Below, in pieces: positions 50,598 to 56,536 of a stretch of 56,536 nucleotides of DNA. Both the position numbers and the translations under genes were made by a program. Numbering within the stretch: position 1 is the first letter of the stretch; each line of letters opens with the position of its first letter. Below the pieces are notes generated by a model. The model did not search any database and was not told the DNA's origin. It saw nothing but the letters and a program-made list of their open reading frames with translations. The stretch comes from Propionibacteriaceae bacterium (GTDB lineage: Bacteria > Actinomycetota > Actinomycetes > Propionibacteriales > Propionibacteriaceae). The stretch lies in contig JAFKJK010000012.1 in the NCBI GenBank assembly GCA_017306015.1, positions 1-56,536 on the forward strand. The letters are read 5' to 3'.

Positions 50598-52115
50598 ATG
50601 AGCCTGCTGCGAACCAAGTCGATCGAACAGTCGATCGCCGACACTGACGAGCCTGAGTACCAGCTCAAGAAGTCGCTGTCCGCGCTCGACCTGACCGTCT
50701 TCGGCGTCGGGGTGGTGATCGGGGCCGGCATCTTCACCCTCACCGGACGGGCCGCCCACAACGTGGCCGGGCCGTCGATCGTGCTCAGCTTCGTGGTCGC
50801 CGCGATCTGCTGCGCGCTGGCGGCGATGTGCTACGCCGAGTTCGCGTCCACCGTCCCGGTCTCCGGTTCGGCGTACACCTTCTCCTACGCCTCGCTCGGG
50901 GAGATCTTCGCCTGGATCATCGGCTGGGACCTGATCCTGGAGATGTTCCTCGGGGCGTCGGTCGTCGCCCAGGGCTGGAGCGCCTACCTGGGCGTGTTCC
51001 TGGAGAAGATCGGGATCGTGCTGCCGGCCAGCGTCAGCTACGGCGGCGTGGTGGACGTGCCGGCGCTGGTCCTCGTGGTGGTGCTCGGCGCGCTGGTCAC
51101 CCTCGGCATCAAGGAGTCGCTGCGGGTCAATCTCGTCCTGGTCGGGCTGAAGCTGTTCATCGTCCTGTTCGTGATCATCGCCGGCATCGGCTTCATCAAC
51201 CCCGCCAACTACAGCCCCTTCATCCCGCCGGCACAGGCGTCGGAGGCGGCGACCGGCTGGACGCAGCCGCTGCTGCAGGCGCTCACCGGCGCTGCCCCGT
51301 CCGCCTTCGGGGTGGGCGGCATCTTCGCCGGCGCGGCGCTGGTGTTCTTCGCCTACATCGGCTTCGACGTGGTGGCGACCACCGCGGAGGAGACGAAGAA
51401 CCCGCAGCGGGACCTGCCGATCGGGATCATCGCCTCGCTGGCGATCTGCACCGTGCTGTACTGCGCGGTGGCGTTCGTGGTCACCGGCATGGTCCGTTTC
51501 GACCAGCTCGACCCGAAGGCCGCGCTGGCGAACGCCTTCGCCTACCACGGCCAGGCGTGGATGGCGACGCTGATCTCCGCCGGCGCGGTCGCCGGCCTGA
51601 CCACGGTCGTGCTGACCCTGATGATCGGCGCCACCCGGCTGATCTTCGCCATGTCCCGGGACGCGCTGCTGCCGATGGGCCTGGCGAAGGTGCACCCGAC
51701 CTACCGGACCCCGTGGCTGATCACGATCATCGTCACCGTCGCGGTGGCGCTGGTGGCGGCGCTGACGCCGGTCGGGGTGCTGGAGGAGATGGTGAACATC
51801 GGCACGCTGAGCGCTTTCGTCCTGGTCTCCATCGGGGTGATCGTGCTGCGGCGCAGCCGTCCCGACCTGCCCAGGGCCTTCCGGGTGCCGCTCGTGCCGT
51901 GGCTGCCGATCGCGTCCGCCGCGATCTGCGTCTACCTGATGCTGAACCTCTCGGTGGAGACGTGGCTGCGGTTCCTGGTCTGGCTGGTGATCGGCTTCGC
52001 CATCTACTTCCTCTACTCGCGCAGCCGCTCGCGGCTGGCCACCGGCGTCCCGCTCAGCGCCGACATCCGCGAAGCCATGGAGCGCGGCGTCGTCCACCCG
52101 GACGACCTGCGCTGA
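50598..52115 (+). CDS. APC-family amino acid permease (CAT subfamily)
   Basis: 505 aa from ATG 50598 (MSLLRTKSIEQSI); the upstream frame to 50568 has no site. Twelve or more TMs. The first, GVGVVIGAGIFTLTGRAA, carries the APC G-A-G-I-F substrate motif; AYTFSYASLGEIFAWIIGWDLILE and FFAYIGFDVVATTAEETKNPQRDLPIGI are typical of cationic amino acid transporter-type members. The N-terminal STxEQSI-like segment is common in this group. Substrate unassigned. Convergent with the VIT-family gene, 7 bp apart. Confidence 0.88.
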   Translation: MSLLRTKSIEQSIADTDEPEYQLKKSLSALDLTVFGVGVVIGAGIFTLTGRAAHNVAGPSIVLSFVVAAICCALAAMCYAEFASTVPVSGSAYTFSYASLGEIFAWIIGWDLILEMFLGASVVAQGWSAYLGVFLEKIGIVLPASVSYGGVVDVPALVLVVVLGALVTLGIKESLRVNLVLVGLKLFIVLFVIIAGIGFINPANYSPFIPPAQASEAATGWTQPLLQALTGAAPSAFGVGGIFAGAALVFFAYIGFDVVATTAEETKNPQRDLPIGIIASLAICTVLYCAVAFVVTGMVRFDQLDPKAALANAFAYHGQAWMATLISAGAVAGLTTVVLTLMIGATRLIFAMSRDALLPMGLAKVHPTYRTPWLITIIVTVAVALVAALTPVGVLEEMVNIGTLSAFVLVSIGVIVLRRSRPDLPRAFRVPLVPWLPIASAAICVYLMLNLSVETWLRFLVWLVIGFAIYFLYSRSRSRLATGVPLSADIREAMERGVVHPDDLR

Positions 52116-52122
52116 CCCGGGG

Positions 52123-52821
52123 TCACAGCAGGACGGAACCGATCAGGTAGCTGCCGCCGAGGGCGGCCAGGCCGATCGCGACCGACCGCAGCAGCGTCTG
52201 CCAGATCCGGGTGTGGCCGAGCCTGGCGAGCAGCACGGAGGTCAGGGCGAGGGCGACCACGACCGCCGCGGCGGTGTACTCGTCGCGCCACTCCCCCGGC
52301 GTGACCACCGAGATCAGGACGGGGACCGCCGCGCCGAGCAGGAAGGCCAGGGCCGCGAGGACCGCTGACGTCACCGCGTCCCCGATCGTGATCGGCTCGT
52401 CGAAGCCCTCGACCTCGAGCTGGGCGGCGATCGGGTCGACGGCGTTGAGCTCGGCGGCGACCTGCCGGGCGGTCGCCGGGCTGACGCCCTTCTGCTCGTA
52501 GTAGGCGGCCAGCTCGTCGACCTGCTGCTGCGGGCTGAGCTCCAGCAGACGACGCTCCTCGGCTGCGGCGACCTGCTCGGCGTCCCGGTCGGCGAGGGTG
52601 GACGCCAGCGCGATGCTGGCCACCGACAGCGCTCCGGCGACGGCCGCGAGCAGCACGATCGGCGAGGCGAGGTTGCGGACCGCGTCCCCGCCGGACAGCC
52701 CCTGGCTGAAGCCGGACACGGCGAGGATGCCGTCATTCACGGTCTCGACCAGGCCACGGACCCGGGCCGGGTCTATTCGCAGGCGCAGCCGGGCGAACCC
52801 GTTGCCCGTCCGCGCGTCCAC
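52123..52821 (-). CDS. VIT1/CCC1-family iron/manganese transporter-like protein
   Basis: 232 aa. Family start VRGLVETVNDGILAVSGFSQGL (TM1 with Asp), TM2 VLLAAVAGALSVASIALASTLADRDAEQ, a cytoplasmic helical metal-binding-type segment rich in Glu (EERRLLELSPQQQVDELAAYYEQKG, about 80-110), and three C-terminal TMs. In the VIT family such proteins export or store Fe2+/Mn2+. GTG start without clear SD; a CACACT hexamer 6 nt upstream may be a weak leaderless -10. Confidence 0.85.
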   Translation of the reverse strand: MDARTGNGFARLRLRIDPARVRGLVETVNDGILAVSGFSQGLSGGDAVRNLASPIVLLAAVAGALSVASIALASTLADRDAEQVAAAEERRLLELSPQQQVDELAAYYEQKGVSPATARQVAAELNAVDPIAAQLEVEGFDEPITIGDAVTSAVLAALAFLLGAAVPVLISVVTPGEWRDEYTAAAVVVALALTSVLLARLGHTRIWQTLLRSVAIGLAALGGSYLIGSVLL

Positions 52822-52846
52822 CCCAGCAGTGTGGCAGCCCCGCGGC

Positions 52847-53848
52847 TCACTTCACCATGCGGATGTTGATCGGGTAGCGGTAGTCGCGCCCCTGCGCCGT
52901 GGCGACCGTGGCGATGATCCGGAAGACCAGCCAGATGATCGGGAAGGCGGCCGCGGTGACGAAGCCCACCCCCACGAGCATCAGGATGACCGAGGCGATC
53001 ATCGAGATGATGAAGGTGATCTCGAAGTTGAGCGACTCCGCGGCCTGGGCCTTCACCCAAGCGCTCTTCGGGCCCTGGATCAGGTAGACCAGCAGCGGCC
53101 CGAGGAAGCCGAGTCCGATGAGCGAGGCCACCAGCGCGGACCAGTGTGCGGCCGATGCCCAGGTGCGCTCCTGGTCAGGGGTGAGGGCACCGGACGGTGC
53201 CGCCCCGTACGGCACGGGCGCGTACGGGTTCGGCTCCGCGTACGGGTTCTGCTGGTAGGCGTTCGCCTGCTGGTACGGGCTGGCCTGGTAGGGACCCGGT
53301 TCGGCGTACGGGTTCGGCTGCGCGTACGGGGTGCTCTGCGCGTACGGGGTCGTCTGGGCGGATGGCGCCGCGGGCGGGTAGCCCGCTGCGCCGGCGGGCT
53401 GCTGGTACGAGCTGGCCGGGGGCTCGGGCGCCGACTGGGCGGGAGCGGACGGGGTGGGCTGGCCGTAGCCCTCCTGGGCCAGGGTGCTGGCGTACGAGCC
53501 GCTGTCCCACAGGTCGAAGTCCACGGACGGCGCGTCGGTCTGGCCGGCGGACGGCTCGCTGGCGACGGCCTCCAGATCGGGAGCCGACGGTTCTACCGCC
53601 ATGGTCTCGTCCAGCGACAGGCTCGGCACCGGCGCGACAGGCGGAGCTGGCTCGGGCGTGACGGCAACCTCAGGGGCTGACGCGGCCTCGGGCGTGACCA
53701 CAGGTTCTGGGGTGGCCTCGGGCTCCGGCGTCGTCACCGGCTCGGGCGCTACGGCGGCTTCAGGGGCCGGCACGGCCTCGGGCGTGACCACAGGCTCAGC
53801 CGCGGCCTCTGGGGTTGCGGCAGTGGGATCAGGAGTGCTGGATTCCAT
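52847..53848 (-). CDS. DUF4870 membrane protein with long repetitive N-terminus
   Basis: 333 aa. Residues 1-80 are low-complexity (TPEAA, EPV and TPE units), 80-215 Pro/Tyr/Ala/Gln-rich with YAQ/YAEPNPYA-type repeats, and about 225-333 the DUF4870 (Tic20-like) domain with three to four TMs (LVASLIGLGFLGPLLVYLIQG, FIISMIASVILMLVGVGFV, AFPIIWLVFRIIATV, then GRDYRYPINIRMVK). Function unknown. ATG 53848 has TAGGCT (53855-53860) six nt upstream and no SD. Divergent from the aldehyde dehydrogenase. Confidence 0.85.
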   Translation of the reverse strand: MESSTPDPTAATPEAAAEPVVTPEAVPAPEAAVAPEPVTTPEPEATPEPVVTPEAASAPEVAVTPEPAPPVAPVPSLSLDETMAVEPSAPDLEAVASEPSAGQTDAPSVDFDLWDSGSYASTLAQEGYGQPTPSAPAQSAPEPPASSYQQPAGAAGYPPAAPSAQTTPYAQSTPYAQPNPYAEPGPYQASPYQQANAYQQNPYAEPNPYAPVPYGAAPSGALTPDQERTWASAAHWSALVASLIGLGFLGPLLVYLIQGPKSAWVKAQAAESLNFEITFIISMIASVILMLVGVGFVTAAAFPIIWLVFRIIATVATAQGRDYRYPINIRMVK

Positions 53849-53854
53849 GACAGC

Positions 53855-53860
53855 AGCCTA
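53855..53860 (-). promoter_or_regulatory. TAGGCT -10 box for the leaderless DUF4870 gene
   Basis: Minus-strand TAGGCT, GCTGTC, then ATG 53848. Confidence 0.6.
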
Positions 53861-53943
53861 ACGAGCCGGTCGGCCCGGGCGGAGGGTCCCGGGCAGAAAC
53901 CAGGGAACCGTCCGGGTGATCGGTCGGGAGCATCCCTGGCGGC

Positions 53944-53949
53944 TAGGCT
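53944..53949 (+). promoter_or_regulatory. TAGGCT -10 box of the aldehyde dehydrogenase gene
   Basis: The same hexamer as at the leaderless promoters, but 27 nt before ATG 53977, with an AAGGTGAGGA site in between (53960-53969). Confidence 0.5.
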
Positions 53950-53976
53950 CGGACTGCTGAAGGTGAGGACCGAGCG

Positions 53977-55467
53977 ATGACGGCAACGATGACTCCGGCC
54001 ACGATGACGGTGCGCCGGCCGTTCGACAACGGCTTCCACGGCGACGTCGAGGTGGCCACGCCGCACGACGTACGGGTGGCGGCAGCCACCGCCGGCGTCG
54101 CCCAGGCCGAGTGGGCCGACACCCCGGTGCGGGAGCGGGCGGCGGTGTTCAAGCGGCTGGCCAGCCTGATCCTCCGCGACCGCGACCGGATCCTCGACAG
54201 CATCCAGGACGAGTCCGGCAAGGCGCGACTGAACGCCTTCGAGGAGGTCATGGACGCGGCCCGCGGCGTCCGGGTGTTCGCGAACACCGCTGCGTCCGCT
54301 CTGGCCGAGCAGCGGCGTCCGGGCGCGATCCCGGTGCTGACCAGGACGGTGGAGCGGCACGTCCCGGTCGGCGTCGTCGGCATGATCAGCCCCTGGAACT
54401 ACCCGTTCAACCTGCCCGCGACGGACTCCGCGCAGGCGCTGCTCGCGGGCAACGCCGTCGTGTTGAAACCCGACTCGCAGACCCCGTTCACCGCCCTGCT
54501 GCTGGCGGACCTGCTGGCCGAGGCCGGCCTTCCCGCGGGGCTCTTCCAGGTCGTGCCCGGGCCCGGGGCGCAGCTCGGCCCGACGCTGGTGGACTCCTGT
54601 GACTACCTGATGTTCACCGGCTCGACCGCGGTGGGCCGCGAGCTGGCCCAGGCGTGCGCGCGACGCCTGATCGGATTCTCGGCGGAACTCGGCGGCAAGA
54701 ACGCGGCCCTGGTGCTGGCCGACGCCGATCTGGCGGCAGCTGCGTCCGGCCTTGCCCGGGGGTGTTTCGCCGGTGCCGGCCAGGTGTGCGTCAGCATTGA
54801 GCGGATCTACGTCGCCAACGAGGTGTACGGCGCCTTCCTGACCCAGTTCGCCGCCCGCACCCGGGCGCTGCGCCTCCAGGTCGGCCACGACTGGGACGCC
54901 GACCTCGGGTCGCTGGTGTCGGCGAAGCAGCTGCAGCAGGTGACCAGGCACGTCGACGACGCCCGGGCCCAGGGTGCCGGGGTGCTGATCGGCGGCCGGC
55001 CGCGTCCGGACATCGGCCCGTTCTGCTACGAGCCGACCATCCTGACCGGGGTGACCGAGTCGATGCAGGTGTGCCGGGAGGAGACGTTCGGGCCGGTGGT
55101 CTCGGTGTACGGGGTCGACTCCGAGGCCGAGGCGATCGCCCGGGCCAACGACTCCAGCTACGGGCTGAACGCGTCCGTCTGGTCGCGGCGCCGCGGCGAG
55201 GAGGTCGCGCGCCGGCTGCGCGCCGGGACCGTGAACATCAACGAGAGCTACGCCGCGGCCTTCGGTTCGCACGCCGCGCCGATGGGCGGGATGGGCGAGT
55301 CGGGCCAGGGCAGACGGCACGGTGCGTCCGGGCTGCTGAAGTACACCGAGTCGCAGACCATCGCCCGGCAACGGCTGGCGCGGATCGCACCACCGGACGG
55401 CGTGTCCAACCGCGCCTTCGCCGAGGTGCTCTCCCGCGGCATCGCCGCCATGAACAGGGTGCTGTGA
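53977..55467 (+). CDS. Succinate-semialdehyde-type NAD(P)-dependent aldehyde dehydrogenase
   Basis: 496 aa. Oxidises an aldehyde to the acid; the actinobacterial succinic semialdehyde dehydrogenase group is the best fit. ISPWNYPFN and FTGSTAVG bind cofactor, general base Glu is in ELGGKNAALV, catalytic Cys in GAGQVCVSIERIYV, followed by CREETFGPVVSVYGVDSEAEAIARAND. The usual GQxC motif reads GQVC. Ends with GMGESGQGRRHGASGLLKYTESQTIA. ATG 53977 has a good SD. Followed after 33 bp by a sugar-kinase gene with its own promoter. Confidence 0.88.
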   Translation: MTATMTPATMTVRRPFDNGFHGDVEVATPHDVRVAAATAGVAQAEWADTPVRERAAVFKRLASLILRDRDRILDSIQDESGKARLNAFEEVMDAARGVRVFANTAASALAEQRRPGAIPVLTRTVERHVPVGVVGMISPWNYPFNLPATDSAQALLAGNAVVLKPDSQTPFTALLLADLLAEAGLPAGLFQVVPGPGAQLGPTLVDSCDYLMFTGSTAVGRELAQACARRLIGFSAELGGKNAALVLADADLAAAASGLARGCFAGAGQVCVSIERIYVANEVYGAFLTQFAARTRALRLQVGHDWDADLGSLVSAKQLQQVTRHVDDARAQGAGVLIGGRPRPDIGPFCYEPTILTGVTESMQVCREETFGPVVSVYGVDSEAEAIARANDSSYGLNASVWSRRRGEEVARRLRAGTVNINESYAAAFGSHAAPMGGMGESGQGRRHGASGLLKYTESQTIARQRLARIAPPDGVSNRAFAEVLSRGIAAMNRVL

Positions 55468-55487
55468 CCGGGGCCGTCGCGGATCGC

Positions 55488-55493
55488 TAGGCT
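55488..55493 (+). promoter_or_regulatory. TAGGCT -10 box for the leaderless kinase gene
   Basis: TAGGCT, GGCCCGC (7 nt), then GTG 55501; no SD. Confidence 0.6.
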
Positions 55494-55500
55494 GGCCCGC

Positions 55501-56409
55501 GTGAGCGGGACGATCGCCGTGGATGCCGGCCAGACCGGGATCCGGCTTCGCACGGACGAGGACGGACGCCGGTTCGAGGCCGACTTCGCCGGCGTCCTCA
55601 CCGACCGTCCGCTGATGCCGCAATTGTCGGACGCGATCACGGCCTTCGTGCGGGTGCATGCGTTGCGTCCGGACGCCGTCGGAGTCGGTTGCAGCGGGGT
55701 GGTCACTCCGGAGGCCACCGAGTTGGCCGGGCTCCTGGCCGGCACCGGCGTCCGCAGGATCGCCGTGGCCCACGACGCCACCACCAGCTATCTCGGCGCG
55801 CTGGGCGACCGTCCCGGCGCGGTGATCGCCGTCGGCACCGGTGTGGTCACGCTGGCTGTCGGCCGCACGGCTGTGGCCCGGGTGGACGGCTGGGGCCACT
55901 TGATCGGCGATGCCGGCAGCGGATTCTGGATCGGCCGCGCCGGGATGGAGGCCGCGCTGCGCGCCTTCGACGGCCGGGGTGAGCCGACCGTGCTGCTCGA
56001 CCGGTTCGCCGAGCTGTTCCCCGACCCGTCCGCCGCCTACATCGAACTGCAGGCCGATGAGCGGCGGGTCAGCCGGATCGCATCGTTCTCCAAGGTCGTC
56101 GACGAGGTCGCCGCCGCCGGGGACGCCGTCGCAGTGGGCCTCCTGATCGCGGCCGGCCAGGAGCTCGCCACGTCCGTGCTGGCCGGACTGGGCCGGGTCG
56201 GGCTGCTGGACGGCCCTCCGGCCCCGGTGTGCGCACTGGGCAATGTGCTGCGCTCGGAGCGAATCCGGGCCGCTTTCATCGACCGCCTGCGCATTCGCTG
56301 GCCCGGCCTGGAGCTCGCTGAGCCGGCCGGAACCGGCCTGGACGGTGCCGAACTGGCCGCGTCCCTGCCGGCGGCCAGCCCGCTGTCCGGGCTGGTCGCC
56401 GTCGCGTAA
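55501..56409 (+). CDS. BadF/BadG/BcrA-family ATPase, N-acetylglucosamine kinase-like
   Basis: 302 aa. ASKHA fold: phosphate-1 loop IAVDAGQTGIRLR at the N-terminus, phosphate-2 VGTGVVTLAVG near 115, GHLIGDAGSGFWIGRAGMEAAL near 130, and adenosine-side GNVLRSERIRAAF near 245. The GDAGSGFWIG segment is typical of N-acetylglucosamine kinases of this family. Sugar substrate inferred. Start GTG 55501. Confidence 0.85.
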   Translation: MSGTIAVDAGQTGIRLRTDEDGRRFEADFAGVLTDRPLMPQLSDAITAFVRVHALRPDAVGVGCSGVVTPEATELAGLLAGTGVRRIAVAHDATTSYLGALGDRPGAVIAVGTGVVTLAVGRTAVARVDGWGHLIGDAGSGFWIGRAGMEAALRAFDGRGEPTVLLDRFAELFPDPSAAYIELQADERRVSRIASFSKVVDEVAAAGDAVAVGLLIAAGQELATSVLAGLGRVGLLDGPPAPVCALGNVLRSERIRAAFIDRLRIRWPGLELAEPAGTGLDGAELAASLPAASPLSGLVAVA

Positions 56410-56467
56410 GCCGGACGACATCCTCACCTGAGCGGGAAACGTCGCACAGGGGTTGCAGTGAAAGCCC

Positions 56468-56536
56468 ATGAACGACGCCCGCACCACGTCCAGAGACGCT
56501 GCCGGCGCAGTGGGCGCCTGGCTGGCTCTCACTGCC
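56468..56536 (+). CDS. 5' end of a gene cut by the window edge
   Basis: ATG 56468 opens a frame that remains open to the last base (MNDARTTSRDAAGAVGAWLA, 23 residues). The overlapping GTG frame from 56457 is also open but Arg/His-rich and less gene-like. GGGG (56452-56455) could contribute to a ribosome-binding site. Too short to identify. Confidence 0.35.
   Translation, partial: MNDARTTSRDAAGAVGAWLALTA

Noticed and set aside
48782..50761. One long hydrolase of 659 aa
   Set aside because: The upstream part of this frame is antisense-like and overlaps a well-supported membrane-protein gene in another frame; a GTG at 49747 with a GTGA overlap gives two coupled genes.
53749..56532. A 927-codon open frame on the minus strand
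   Set aside because: It runs antisense through the aldehyde dehydrogenase and kinase genes, both with full catalytic motifs, and has Arg/His/Gly-rich, domain-free composition expected of a GC-rich shadow frame.
1..56536. tRNA, rRNA, CRISPR array, integrase or transposase genes
   Set aside because: Intergenic gaps are short (the longest, 35178-35518, holds the TA promoter and a repeat) and no cloverleaf, regular spacer array or recombinase motif was seen.

Overview
The window is a GC-rich actinobacterial chromosome segment, most likely from a member of the Propionibacteriaceae. The strongest taxonomic clue is a complete methylmalonyl-CoA:pyruvate transcarboxylase operon (5S, 12S, a small OadG-like protein and the 1.3S biotin carrier), the hallmark of the Wood-Werkman propionate cycle. 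CarD, SenX3-RegX3, PhoU, a PASTA kinase, TANNNT -10 boxes and several leaderless starts agree with an actinobacterium. No rRNA, tRNA, CRISPR array, transposase or phage gene was found.

Layout. 1-5.1 kb: L-rhamnose catabolism (rhaI-rhaM-rhaB, minus strand) divergent from glyA, with a LacI-type operator candidate and two copies of a long palindromic repeat. 5.2-9.3 kb: a Gfo/Idh/MocA oxidoreductase, a DUF2207 membrane protein and a zinc metallopeptidase. 9.3-12.1 kb: prs, carD, ispD and ispF. 12.3-14.9 kb: regX3-senX3 divergent from phoU with a PHO box between them. 15-17.5 kb: gpmA, an SDR and a 3-hydroxyisobutyrate dehydrogenase-like enzyme. 17.5-21.3 kb: the transcarboxylase operon. 21.4-23.0 kb: a polytopic, possibly GT-C, membrane protein.

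23.1-42.0 kb is the most unusual region. A PHO-box-like element precedes pstC-pstA and a membrane-anchored PstS. These are followed not by pstB but by about 11 kb of exported proteins: a large anchored protein with PstS-like C-terminal features, a second periplasmic-binding-like protein, two paralogous Ig-repeat proteins (one ending in a WxL-like domain), a DUF916 WxL-partner-like protein, a shorter duplicate of its second domain, and a sortase-fold protein that lacks all three catalytic residues. pstB, a membrane-bound lytic transglycosylase-like protein and a PASTA kinase close the locus. A Phd/VapC toxin-antitoxin pair is inserted on the opposite strand between two copies of the same gene-end/terminator sequence. 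I read the whole as a phosphate-responsive surface assembly built around a Pst importer; that reading is inference.

42.0-56.5 kb: corA with a proline-rich leader peptide and an SD-masking hairpin; a GTPase; three tandem secreted paralogues with Asp-rich calcium-type loops; an alpha/beta hydrolase coupled to a membrane protein; an APC permease; a VIT-family transporter; a DUF4870 protein; a succinate-semialdehyde-type dehydrogenase; a BadF/BadG-type sugar kinase; and the first codons of a gene cut by the window edge.
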